From Hahella chejuensis KCTC 2396 (lineage in GTDB: Bacteria > Pseudomonadota > Gammaproteobacteria > Pseudomonadales > Oleiphilaceae): DNA of 64,000 nucleotides. The stretch covers positions 4,238,581-4,302,580 of the forward strand of contig NC_007645.1 in NCBI RefSeq assembly GCF_000012985.1. Reading direction: 5' to 3'. The notes beneath the pieces were generated by a model. The model worked only from the letters and a program-made list of their open reading frames with translations, was not told the DNA's origin and did no database searches. How positions within the stretch are numbered: position 1 is the first letter of the stretch; each line of letters begins with the position of its first letter. Positions 8,137 through 16,258 of this stretch are shown here, piece by piece. A program made the position numbers and the translations under genes.

Positions 8137-8406
8137 TCAACCGCCGGAGAGCGCCTGCAGCACATGTACTTCGGACTCAGGCTGTAACGCGTCGGTCAGA
8201 TGAAGTCGGTCCCGGATCATCTGTCCATCCACAAAAATCGCTATGTTTTTACGCAACCGGTCCTGATCATCAAGGATATAACCCGCCAGCCGCGCGTTAT
8301 CCGCGAATACCCTTTGCAAGGCCTCCGCCACCGTTCCCGCTTGAACGTCGCGGGGCGGACAGGACAGGTAACGCTTTAGGTTATTAGTGAAAGTGACTGT
8401 CGCCAT
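8137..8406 (-). CDS. MoaD/ThiS-like ubiquitin-fold protein ending in Gly-Gly
   Basis: 89 aa from the ATG at 8406 (MATVTFTNNLKRYLSCPP). The pattern beta-grasp start, TVAEALQRVF helix, DQDRLRKNIAIFVDGQMIRD and HVLQALSGG end matches the MoaD/ThiS fold, and the exposed C-terminal Gly-Gly is the feature needed for adenylation by an E1-like enzyme. Members carry sulfur as a thiocarboxylate for molybdopterin, thiamine, cysteine or tRNA thiolation, and a few become covalently conjugated to proteins. No molybdopterin, thiamine or cysteine synthesis genes are nearby; instead it is followed by a BNR propeller gene and lies near a MoeZ-type E1. An upstream extension to 8469 is possible but unlikely. Confidence 0.85.
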   Translation of the reverse strand: MATVTFTNNLKRYLSCPPRDVQAGTVAEALQRVFADNARLAGYILDDQDRLRKNIAIFVDGQMIRDRLHLTDALQPESEVHVLQALSGG

Positions 8407-8469
8407 ATTCGTAGTCGTTATTCCCTTAGCAAGGCCAACATCGTGTTTTGATATTAGCATAGAGCACAA

Positions 8470-8619
8470 TTATTAATCAGGCAGACAAATAGCTTCCTTC
8501 TATTTGCCTGCAACGACAGGGCCTGCGCATGTCAGGCCCTGTCTCCCACGGCTAACCGCCGCGCAGACGCATCCATGCGCCTGCGTATTAACATGCCAAT
8601 ATCATTGCCATGTTAATAA
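8470..8619 (-). repeat. Full copy of the ~150-bp hairpin repeat element (inverted)
   Basis: Reads TTATTAATCAGGCAGAC at the left and TGCCATGTTAATAA at the right, the reverse orientation of the 5604 copy. The ACAGGGCCTG/CAGGCCCTGT stem is perfect here. Its right tip overlaps the last bases of the HAD phosphatase gene and supplies that gene's TAA stop. Confidence 0.93.
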
Positions 8620-9362
8620 AACAGATCAGCCAGACTGTCCACTACCTGAGCCCCGGCAGGCAGTCGCTGTTCGTCTTCGGGGAGAAATTTTCCGGTGCGC
8701 ACCAGGCATCCTTGCAGACCGGCTTTAACCGCTCCCTCCACATCGCCGGCCACATCATCCCCCACCATGAGACACTGTTCCGGCGACAAACCGGTAGTGG
8801 CCCTCACTTGATCAAAAAACGCCTGACTGGGCTTACCCATAATCACCGCCGTCACATCCGCCGCCCACTCCAATGCGCGGATGAAAGGCCCAGCGTCCAG
8901 CATCAGCCCTTCATCGTCCTTAAAATATTTATTCATGCCGATTCCGATCAATGGCGCGCCATTGCGGCATAAACGAAACGCGCGGTTCAGGTTGCGGTAA
9001 TTTAAACCGTCGCGAGCGTCTCCCAATAGCACGCAATTGGGATCGTCAGAATCAAGATCGGCCAGGTCTTCCTGCACTGCGTCATTGACAATACATAGCG
9101 GCCGCAGCCTGTGTTCGAGGATATAAGCCTTGGCTGCGAGGGGCGCGGTGAATAACTCAGAATCCTGCAAACTGAGGCCCATACTTCTCAGACGACGCAG
9201 TAAATCGCGAGAGGACTGGCTGGCGGTGTTGGTGATGAAACGTAGCGCCAGCCCTTTCTCCCGCGCCCTGACTACTGCTTCCACGGCGCCGGGAATAGTC
9301 TGGTTCCCTTCGTAGATCACACCGCTGAGATCAAGAAACAACGCTTTGTAAGCAAGCGGCAT
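8613..9362 (-). CDS. HAD-IIA family phosphatase (LHPP/NagD-like)
   Basis: 249 aa. Motif I is LFLDLSGVIYEGN (nucleophile D11); the second Asp of the usual DxDG is Ser, as in the LHPP branch, which has a DISGV motif, so this is not a lesion. FITNTASQS is motif II, IMGKPSQAFF gives the Lys, and MVGDDVAGDVEGA is motif IV. The cap region fits subclass IIA. LHPP-like enzymes hydrolyse phospho-amino acids or pyrophosphate; the substrate here is unknown. The ATG at 9362 has GGAGG upstream. The stop codon is provided by the tip of the 8470-8619 repeat, so the natural C-terminus may have changed by a residue or so. Confidence 0.87.
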   Translation of the reverse strand: MPLAYKALFLDLSGVIYEGNQTIPGAVEAVVRAREKGLALRFITNTASQSSRDLLRRLRSMGLSLQDSELFTAPLAAKAYILEHRLRPLCIVNDAVQEDLADLDSDDPNCVLLGDARDGLNYRNLNRAFRLCRNGAPLIGIGMNKYFKDDEGLMLDAGPFIRALEWAADVTAVIMGKPSQAFFDQVRATTGLSPEQCLMVGDDVAGDVEGAVKAGLQGCLVRTGKFLPEDEQRLPAGAQVVDSLADLFY

Positions 9363-9404
9363 AAGCGACCTCCTCGTCCAATGAAATGATGGTCGAAGCG
9401 CCCG

Positions 9405-9463
9405 TTATTAATCAGGCAGACAAATAGCTCCCTTCTATTTGCCTGCAACGACAGGGCCTGCAC
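9405..9463 (-). repeat. Truncated half-copy of the hairpin repeat
   Basis: Starts TTATTAATCAGGCAGACAA, keeps the CAAATAG/CTATTTG stem and then breaks off after CAGGGCCTGCAC, followed by unrelated sequence. It has lost the other three hairpins and the far end. It lies upstream of the HAD phosphatase gene. Confidence 0.85.
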
Positions 9464-9577
9464 TTATATTGAAGACTTGAGGCGGGATTAACAACCTTGA
9501 GAGCGACCGGGGGCGGCTCCAGTCCATAGCGCCCCCAGACGTTTATATAAAGCGTGGAAAAGGAGGTATAGAGACTG

Positions 9578-10177
9578 CTAACGCGCCAGTGTGCGAATCA
9601 TCTCATCAAAAGTTTCCACGCGAATGCTGCGCACCAGATCGATATACAAGTCCCAGTTCCAGGCGGGATTAGGACAGGTGCGATGACCGGAATGCGGGGC
9701 CTCTTCAATATGACCGCGGATGCCGGCGGTGTGAGGCGCGGTTTCATGACGCACGGGAATACCGTAGCGGTGACACAGCCAGGCCACCAGCCGCGCGGAC
9801 GCCATATATTGCGCATCCGTAGGATAAGTCCGCGGATTCGGGTCCCAGGGATTCACGTGTTCAATGCCAATACTTTCCCGATTGGTTTGGGAATGAATGT
9901 TATCGACGTGATTGGCGATGTGCGCCTCCCTCACGGTCTGCACCACGCGCCCTTCCCGGTTAACGATATAGTGGGCGCTGGCGGGGCCCGCCCGAAAGGT
10001 ATTCAGGGCGTTGCGTTCAGTCAGCGCAGGCCCGCCAGTAATATGGATGATAATGTAGCGAATGTCCCGCCGCCCCGGCGGTATCCTGAAATTCGCCGCC
10101 GGCGACCACAGTGCGTTGGGATAATCCACCCGCCGCATATCTACCTGCAATAGCCGATCTTCCCAGGGTTGTCCCAT
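9578..10177 (-). CDS. N-acetylmuramoyl-L-alanine amidase domain protein (Amidase_2/PGRP fold)
   Basis: 199 aa from the ATG at 10177 (MGQPWEDR), which has GGAGAG 6 nt upstream; the ATG at 10198 has no site. The fold is shown by RYIIIHITGG (first zinc His), SAHYIVNREGRVVQTV, ESIGIEHVN, and the closing metal region IRGHIEEAPHSGHRTCPNP, which holds candidate His and Cys ligands. Such enzymes cleave the MurNAc to L-Ala bond of peptidoglycan or recycle it. There is no signal peptide, so it resembles phage-type or AmpD-type cytoplasmic amidases, or is exported by another route. No phage genes are next to it. Confidence 0.85.
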   Translation of the reverse strand: MGQPWEDRLLQVDMRRVDYPNALWSPAANFRIPPGRRDIRYIIIHITGGPALTERNALNTFRAGPASAHYIVNREGRVVQTVREAHIANHVDNIHSQTNRESIGIEHVNPWDPNPRTYPTDAQYMASARLVAWLCHRYGIPVRHETAPHTAGIRGHIEEAPHSGHRTCPNPAWNWDLYIDLVRSIRVETFDEMIRTLAR

Positions 10178-10361
10178 AATGACTCTCCACCGTTTCATTG
10201 TTCTGCGTTTGTTATCGTTACGACGGGGAAACCCGTCGTTAATCTCAAATTAACGCCGCCAAAGAAAAAGCGCAGTGGAAAAAGTCACAGTTCAAGTGTG
10301 AGGAAATAAGCCTGAGCCGCTTCACAGCGGCCTTTATGCTTATCGGTGCGTCTGGGGGAAT

Positions 10362-12500
10362 CTACTGGAGAAAGTGCGCCAGGACCTGCTCATACTGAAA
10401 AACCATATCCCGTCCGAAAACCGTATCAGCGCCTGCGGCGCCAGCATGCATCACGCCGCGGGCCTGAACATGTAGAGACAACAGCTCATACAGAGATAGC
10501 TGTCGAAAATTCAGCGCCGCCAGCAGCATCTGCTCGATATTACTGGCGTTATTGACGACATTATTACCGTGATGCAGGCTCTCGGAAGAACCCATCAGGT
10601 CCAGCCAGATCACCTCTCGTTGCTTGATATCGAAAAACGCCGCCAGACAGGTGCGCGTCGAGGCGCTGATAGCGATGCGTTGCTCTACTGTCGTGGCGTC
10701 GAATACCTTTCCGCCCTCACCCACTCCCTCCCGCATCATCCAACCCGCATTAGCCTGTTGCTGGGGAAAGGAGGGACCGCTGTACACGCGTACGTCCATG
10801 CCGATATAACGAATGGTCGGATCACTGATGGAGCCCAGATCAATATCGATAAATTCGCAGGCGCCGTCAGGCTCTGGCGCTTCTACGATATCCCCGCTGT
10901 GCGCAGCGCGATATCCGACCTCGGCAGCCTTGCCGCGTAACGCGTAATAGGCGATGGAGGAATGATATTTCAGGTCTTCCGTCAGAAAGCTGGCGGACAA
11001 GTCCAGGTCATGTCCCACCCAATGCAGGAAGAAACGCAGCGTATTTTTATCTCCCATCTCCAACCGGGCGCCGCGGGGAACTATTTTCAGGCCTTCGGAA
11101 GCGCTGCGCATTTGCAGTGGTGTCGGGCAATTCCGCAATGCGGGGTCAATCCAGACTTTGCCTAAGGGCGGCAATCTGGCGAAGCGCTTTGTCAGTTCGT
11201 CACGAATGGCGTTCTGAAGCCTGTGCAACAACGCCGCATCAATTTCAGGGACGGCGGCATGCAATACCTTGGCTTTGGCGATTTGTCCTTTAGGCAAAAA
11301 TATCCGCGCCCGCGCAGGTCCCATCTCTCCATGTGCGGAGCCATCGTCGCGCGCTTGCAGGCGATAAGCAAAGTGTCCTAATAACTGGACTAAAACCCGG
11401 GTATCCACTGCGTCGACTTTTTGCAGGAACGCCTCCAGAATGCCCTTGGCGATATCGAGGGAAAAGCGTCTCAGCAAGTGATCCAGTCTACGTGCGAATT
11501 CTCCTGGTTTGCGACTCAGCAAGCGCACCAGTATATTCGCCTCCCCCGCCTCCAGAGCGGCCTCTACGTGTCGGTTATCCCCCTGCAGCTGGTCCTCCCT
11601 TAAACGCGCCGCCAAGACATTGGTCTTAGGCGCCGAGGCGAATGTACCTATATGCAGACAGTGAAACAGCCGTTTCCATTTCCCCTTGTGTCGTCTAAGG
11701 TCCGCCTCATTAACGACTGGCTCCAGCAGCCCAACCAGCCATTTGCGCTGGGCTTTGCTCAGCTTGAACCGAGTGTTGGTCGCCAGAGAAATATCTCCCC
11801 CGGACAAGTGCGTGGCGATGCGCAGCACGTCCGTCGCGTTGCTGACGCCGATTGACGCCAAAGCCCTTTTATCCAGTGCATAGGCATCCGCCGCCAGTTG
11901 GCACAGGGTTTCTTTGAACGGAATCTTGTCAGGCGTCCGTGGGAGCAAAAGCGACTCGTCGAAATATTCCAACAAGGTGCGAAGACAGGCTTTATCAACC
12001 GGCGCCAGGGAGCCGTTGGCGGCCAACAGGTCATGAAACAACTTTAAAAGTCCATCATCCGTGTCCAGTCCAATAGGTTTGAGCTTCACCTTTTCAAACA
12101 CCGGCATGCGCTCATTGACGATATACTCAGGCAGCCACTGACCCTGCGTCCGGTAATGCGCCAGGGCGTTAAAAAACAGCTCGCAATCCGATGCGTTAAA
12201 CACTTGAGAAGGGAAGTTGGGATACATGGGCCGCCAGACTTTATCCGCCCCTACCAGTTTTTGCAGAATGAGGAAGATCTCTTCACGCTGCTCTGGCCTG
12301 GCGGCCAAAGCCTGTAAGGCGTTATCGCTGAATACGAATCCCAGACACATAGCTTCCACCTGCAGTTGCGCCGCCTGATCAGCTGGCGCAGTGGATGAAC
12401 CGACGGCTTCAGAGCTGAAATACAACGCCTGTTTTTTACGGATGGCGACTTCTTCGATAGAGAGATGGGGAATCGTTGGCGCAGGCGTTTTGGGTGTCAT
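10362..12500 (-). CDS. Large cytoplasmic protein with TerD-like C-terminal domain
   Basis: 712 aa without signal peptide or membrane helices. The N-terminal 430 residues are helical and I do not recognise them. The C-terminal part has a beta-sandwich pattern resembling TerD/tellurite-resistance proteins: LRFFLHWVGHDLDLSASFL, then HSGDIVEAPEPDGACEFIDI (compare the TerD motif HSGDN...GEGxGDDE) and RIAISASTRTCLAAFFDI. A similar C-terminus occurs in the MXAN_6230/SCO0854-type proteins as I recall. The Ca-binding acidic residues are only partly kept. TerD-type proteins act in stress or phage response. It ends far from its neighbours and shares orientation with the AAA ATPase upstream, 252 nt away; that gap holds nothing recognisable. 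Confidence 0.5.
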   Translation of the reverse strand: MTPKTPAPTIPHLSIEEVAIRKKQALYFSSEAVGSSTAPADQAAQLQVEAMCLGFVFSDNALQALAARPEQREEIFLILQKLVGADKVWRPMYPNFPSQVFNASDCELFFNALAHYRTQGQWLPEYIVNERMPVFEKVKLKPIGLDTDDGLLKLFHDLLAANGSLAPVDKACLRTLLEYFDESLLLPRTPDKIPFKETLCQLAADAYALDKRALASIGVSNATDVLRIATHLSGGDISLATNTRFKLSKAQRKWLVGLLEPVVNEADLRRHKGKWKRLFHCLHIGTFASAPKTNVLAARLREDQLQGDNRHVEAALEAGEANILVRLLSRKPGEFARRLDHLLRRFSLDIAKGILEAFLQKVDAVDTRVLVQLLGHFAYRLQARDDGSAHGEMGPARARIFLPKGQIAKAKVLHAAVPEIDAALLHRLQNAIRDELTKRFARLPPLGKVWIDPALRNCPTPLQMRSASEGLKIVPRGARLEMGDKNTLRFFLHWVGHDLDLSASFLTEDLKYHSSIAYYALRGKAAEVGYRAAHSGDIVEAPEPDGACEFIDIDLGSISDPTIRYIGMDVRVYSGPSFPQQQANAGWMMREGVGEGGKVFDATTVEQRIAISASTRTCLAAFFDIKQREVIWLDLMGSSESLHHGNNVVNNASNIEQMLLAALNFRQLSLYELLSLHVQARGVMHAGAAGADTVFGRDMVFQYEQVLAHFLQ

Positions 12501-12752
12501 AACGGGGGCTGTAAAGTGGATGAGAACAGCCCCACACTTTAGGTGCTGGTAGAGGATAAATCCAGACCATCAACAGGGTTGCAACCAAGTCTTACCACTT
12601 GGTGGACGCCATCGCCGGGCCAATGTTATCCTGCGCAACGAGGCTATGGCGGTCCTTCCTTCTACCCTATTCAAAGATCAGGGTCGCCACTTTCCTCACC
12701 TCCCTATTGTTCTCATTCACCTTTCGAACCACCCTTTCCGACTCAACAGTCT

Positions 12753-13916
12753 CTACTTATCCGCCCAATGCCAGGCCGGCGTGTCCAGAATGCCCTGTCC
12801 AATGATTTCCGTCTGGCCCAGGGGCTTTTCCAGTTGTACTGCATTGCATTCCGGGTGCTCATTGAGCGCGGCGACGAGACGGGATGCATGGGACACCACC
12901 CAGACCTGGGAATGCTCTGAGGCGCGGAGAATCAGACGCGCCAATGCCGGCAATAAGTCTGGATGCAGGCTGGTTTCCGGCTCGTTCAGCACCATCAGTG
13001 AAGGCGGTCTGGGCGTCAGCAGGGCCGCCACCCAGAGGATGTAACGTAAAGTGCCGTCGGACAGCTCCGCGCCGGTCAGCGGTCTGAGCAACCCTTCCTG
13101 ATAAAACAGCAGTGAGAAGCGGCCGTCTTCGTGCAGCCTTACATCCAGCCTGGCCCCAGGAAAGGCGTCACTAATAGCAGCGTCGAGCGCTTCGCTATCG
13201 CCGATTTCTCTAATGGTCTGCACCGCCGCCGCCAAGTCACGCCCATCATGATGCAACACCGGCGTCCGCGTCCCCAGTTGCGGCTTGCGGGCAGGCGCAT
13301 CGCGATCGGTACGAAAGTGATCGTAGAAGCGCCAGTTGCGAATGGTTTCGCGCACGCGAAATACCTCCGGCGCAGCGCCAGGGTCGGCCAGTTGATCAAA
13401 CATACTGGTGAAAAGGCTGAGATTCTGCGCCGCCACGTTCCAACTGCGCCCATCGCGTACTCTCACCATCGGCCCGTCCCGGTCCACCAGCAGCCCGGCG
13501 GGACGATAAAACGGCCCGGCCCAAATGCACTCTCGTTTGATCTCCGGGTCCAAGGCGAATGCAGACGGCGAAGGCTTGGGCAGCCCGAGCGATATAGCGT
13601 AGCCGAAATCTTCACTGGAGAAGCCGAGCCGCAATCGCACCGCGTCACGACGCGGGCCGCCCTGCACAGGAATCTCACCAGTGCGCATCCGACGGCTGAT
13701 TTTCTCCGGCCCGGCCCAAAATGTGGAACCCAGCCCGCCTTCTCCGGCCAAAGAGTTAACCACTCCGCCTTGCGCGGTCTCCGCCAGCAAGCGCAGCGCC
13801 CGGTACAAATTGGACTTGCCGCTGCCGTTAGGTCCCGTGATCACATTCAGTGAACCCAGTGGCATGGTCAATTGCAGTATGGAGCGGTAGTTGTTGATGG
13901 AGAGCGTGGTGAGCAT
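12753..13916 (-). CDS. AAA/SMC-type ATPase (AAA_21, OLD-like predicted ATPase)
   Basis: 387 aa. Begins LTTLSINNYRSI, then Walker A GPNGSGKS (28-35), a long insertion, the ABC-type signature AELSDGTLRYI, Walker B LMVLNEPETSLHP and the switch VVSHASRLVA. This is the RecF/SMC-like layout of the large COG4637 group of stand-alone ATPases. There is no TOPRIM domain, so it is not a full OLD nuclease. Members appear in defence islands and elsewhere; no nuclease or methylase partner is adjacent here. The nearest same-strand gene is the TerD-like protein downstream. The start at 13916 is a good match to the family. Confidence 0.85.
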   Translation of the reverse strand: MLTTLSINNYRSILQLTMPLGSLNVITGPNGSGKSNLYRALRLLAETAQGGVVNSLAGEGGLGSTFWAGPEKISRRMRTGEIPVQGGPRRDAVRLRLGFSSEDFGYAISLGLPKPSPSAFALDPEIKRECIWAGPFYRPAGLLVDRDGPMVRVRDGRSWNVAAQNLSLFTSMFDQLADPGAAPEVFRVRETIRNWRFYDHFRTDRDAPARKPQLGTRTPVLHHDGRDLAAAVQTIREIGDSEALDAAISDAFPGARLDVRLHEDGRFSLLFYQEGLLRPLTGAELSDGTLRYILWVAALLTPRPPSLMVLNEPETSLHPDLLPALARLILRASEHSQVWVVSHASRLVAALNEHPECNAVQLEKPLGQTEIIGQGILDTPAWHWADK

Positions 13917-13979
13917 GTTAATGTTCCTGGTCGCGCCGATGAGTCAAACCGGCAACCTAGCATTTAAAACGACATACGT

Positions 13980-14032
13980 TTATTAATCCGGCAGGCGAAT
14001 AGAAGGAAGCTATTTGCCTGCCGGATTAATAA
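13980..14032 (+). repeat. Minimal palindromic form of the hairpin repeat
   Basis: 53 bp forming a near-perfect inverted repeat: TTATTAATCCGGCAGGC... and its complement around loop AAGGAAG, with a single mismatch in a 23-bp stem. It contains only the AAATAG-type hairpin, flanked by TTATTAAT on both sides. It starts 6 nt after the stop of the EamA gene and could act as a transcription terminator for it. Confidence 0.88.
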
Positions 14033-14038
14033 AAACCG

Positions 14039-14962
14039 TCAGCCCTGAGCGACGGAACAAACTTGCCCCGATATTGCGGCGTTCCGCCTTTGCGTCAGAA
14101 CCGCCTGGGCGATACCAGAGCACATGATCAGGCCGCAGCCGGCTATTTGCAGGGGACTGAGCGCCTGATCAAACAAGGCCCAGCCAAAGGTCACCACGGC
14201 GATAGGCTCAAGGTAGGCTAAGGTGCCGAAAGTGGCGGAAGGCAGTTCGCGCAATGCGATCACCGCAAACAGGATAGCGAGGAAACCGGGGATCAACCCC
14301 GCCGCCAACAGCCAGCCCCACTGCGCTGGCGCAATCACTTGCTGTTGCTGCAGCATTAACGGAGCCATACATAGCGCGCCAATCAGCATTTGATACCAGC
14401 TTCTGGCGTATACATGTACATGGGCGGGCGTGGCGCGATTGATAATAATAAAACCCGCGTAGCACAGCATGGCCAGCCCGGCGTAGGTCATGCCCAAAGC
14501 GTCCTGCGAGCCGCCAAACTCAAGACGGAACTCCATCATCATCGCAAAGCCGAACAACGCAGTAAGAATCAACCCCATCGCACTGGCGCTAAGCTTCTCC
14601 GACAAGAACAGGTGAGCGAAAACAGAAGCGACTACCGGGGCCAGATAAATGGTCATAATCGCATTAGCCATGCTGGTGTGCTCCATGGCCTGGATATAAA
14701 ACACGATAAACCCCGCCAGAAAGCCGCCGTTGATCAGCACCCGCCAGGAAGGCCAGCACCACAACAGACTCGCCTTACGAATCACCAGCAAATACCCCAG
14801 CATCATCGCCGCGCCAAAAAACAACCGATAAAAAGTCACGGTTTCCGCACTCAATTGCGCATATTTGGCGATAACGCCGATCGTCCCCATAAACACCGCC
14901 GACAACGCCGCCATCGCCAAAAATGGCGCCGCGTTATCTGGAGACTGCTGTATTTGCTTCAT
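14039..14962 (-). CDS. EamA/DMT-family transporter
   Basis: 307 aa with ten hydrophobic segments in two EamA halves (about residues 15-145 and 155-290). Segments such as FLAMAALSAVFMGTIGVIAK, ETVTFYRLFFGAAMMLGYLL and FGTLAYLEPIAVVTFGWALF are typical of RhaT/YdcZ-like drug/metabolite exporters of the inner membrane. The substrate cannot be read from sequence. It is a single gene flanked by hairpin repeats (13980-14032 downstream and 15012-15092 upstream), so it is probably transcribed alone. Confidence 0.85.
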   Translation of the reverse strand: MKQIQQSPDNAAPFLAMAALSAVFMGTIGVIAKYAQLSAETVTFYRLFFGAAMMLGYLLVIRKASLLWCWPSWRVLINGGFLAGFIVFYIQAMEHTSMANAIMTIYLAPVVASVFAHLFLSEKLSASAMGLILTALFGFAMMMEFRLEFGGSQDALGMTYAGLAMLCYAGFIIINRATPAHVHVYARSWYQMLIGALCMAPLMLQQQQVIAPAQWGWLLAAGLIPGFLAILFAVIALRELPSATFGTLAYLEPIAVVTFGWALFDQALSPLQIAGCGLIMCSGIAQAVLTQRRNAAISGQVCSVAQG

Positions 14963-15011
14963 CAGAAATCCTTGACTGCTGGCTAAGAGGATAAGAACAA
15001 AAGTCCTTTGT

Positions 15012-15092
15012 TATTAATATGGCAATGATATTGACATGTTAATATCTGGCGCATGAATGCGCCTGCGCGGCGGAGAGCCGCCTGATTAATAA
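15012..15092 (+). repeat. Internally deleted copy of the hairpin repeat
   Basis: 81 bp: keeps the TTATTAATATGGCAATG end hairpin, the GGCGCATGAATGCGCC hairpin and a GCGG/CCGC stem, then jumps straight to CTGATTAATAA. The two central-right hairpins are missing. It lies just upstream of the EamA gene. Confidence 0.88.
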
Positions 15093-15138
15093 ACGGATAT
15101 GGCCAGAGATTGTCTGTACGACAATAAGGGGGAAAAGC

Positions 15139-15744
15139 TCAGTCTTCGCTGAGCTGCGCCCTCACCTCTTCCAGAATGCGCCCCAGCATGTTCTGCCCAC
15201 TTCCGTCGCCGCCGTCGCCCCAGTAGTCATCGTTGTCGGTGTGTTCGACGATTTTGGCGGAGCCGGTGCTGAGCAGGCGTTCGCGCAGGGCGTCATGTTG
15301 GGTGAATTTGGCGAGAATGGCTTCGCGCATGATGTTGAGCTTGACGGACTCCCAGTCATTACGCAGTTTTCTTTTGCGGTCGCGGCCTTTACGCGCCGCC
15401 TCCAGTGGAGATTTGGCCTTGCGGATATCGCTACGGTCCTTTTCTTCCTCGAATTTCATGGCCTGAAAATAGTGCTCACTGCTGGGCCATACTTTTCCTT
15501 TCAGCTTGATCGGGTATTGAGCGAAATTGGAAAACTCTCCAAATTCATCGTTTACGCTATAAAACTTGATCACTTCCACGTTTGCTTTAGCCCGTCGTCT
15601 ATTGTTTTCCGGCGCTCGCAGCCATCTCATGGGCACAGTCTGAAGTATATCCGCGCAAGCGGACAACTCATTTTCCGTTACCGTTTTTGGTGGCGATTTT
15701 TTCGCGAGACGGAGCAAGTTAGCGCAAGCAAGGCTTCCAGGCAA
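15139..15744 (-). CDS. NADAR-family protein (YbiA-like N-glycosidase fold)
   Basis: 201 aa as drawn, but the domain begins near residue 58 (VIKFYSVNDEFGEFSNFAQY), so the true start may be the ATG at 15630 or a GTG at about 15579. Visible motifs are EFSNF, WPSSEHYFQAMKF with the catalytic-site Glu/His, NDWESVKLNIMREAI, and the closing NMLGRILEEVRAQL. In the family, YbiA-type proteins hydrolyse glycosidic bonds of riboflavin intermediates, and NADAR domains are linked to NAD/ADP-ribose chemistry, including removal of ADP-ribose from guanine. The stop is near 15139. It is monocistronic here; an ADP-ribosylglycohydrolase is also in the window but far away at 39101. Confidence 0.8.
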   Translation of the reverse strand: MPGSLACANLLRLAKKSPPKTVTENELSACADILQTVPMRWLRAPENNRRRAKANVEVIKFYSVNDEFGEFSNFAQYPIKLKGKVWPSSEHYFQAMKFEEEKDRSDIRKAKSPLEAARKGRDRKRKLRNDWESVKLNIMREAILAKFTQHDALRERLLSTGSAKIVEHTDNDDYWGDGGDGSGQNMLGRILEEVRAQLSED

Positions 15745-15808
15745 TGAGTAACGCTACCGAAAAGCGCCATTCGTCGCTGCGAACGGCGCTGGTTGGGAAT
15801 GTCAGCGG

Positions 15809-16258
15809 TTAGTCCGCCTGCGTCAATTTCCAGCGAGCGCTCAGCCAGCCGTCCTGAATCGCGCCGGCTTCAACGCTTCCGTTTTCGATGTGCAGGTATT
15901 GATCCGGCTTCCAGCGATTCTTAATTCGATAGAGATCAGTGCGTCCCTCCACCGCCTCCAGAGACCATTGCGCACTGTGCCAGCCCGCCTCAACGGCGTT
16001 CGCCTGCAAGCCGCCATTTTCAATATTCAGACAAGCGTTGACGCGCCAGCGATTGCAGATCCGCACATAGTCGCCAACCGGTTCGAAATCCCATTGCGCG
16101 CTCCACCAGCCAGACTCAATGGCGCCGCTTTGCAAACCGCCGTTTTCCATATGCAGGTATTGATCGGCGCGCCACTGGTTTTGAATCCGGTAGCGTCCTC
16201 CCACAGCATTGGCTTTATCAATCTTGAACCAATTAAGGTTGAAGCCGCCGTTTTTCAT
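15809..16258 (-). pseudogene. C-terminal CBM6 end plus beta-trefoil-like domain of the metalloprotease, separated by a frameshift
   Basis: This frame starts in the middle of a CBM6 domain (MKNGGFNLNWFKIDKA is the normal end of CBM6) and then has three similar ~42-aa units of the pattern YRIxNxWxxDQYLHxENGxx...GWxSAxW, a ricin-like sugar-binding repeat. It is best read as the rest of the protease encoded by 16233-17726: removing one C from the CCC at 16283-16285 (G run on the plus strand) joins both frames as VNLPAGQQNIALAMKNGG, the expected family sequence. Whether the base is a real mutation or a sequencing error cannot be told here. Confidence 0.75.

Noticed and set aside
13131-13853. 240-codon plus-strand ORF
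   Set aside because: Lies fully antisense to the AAA ATPase with clear Walker motifs; composition (His/Arg/Pro-rich) is that of a shadow frame.
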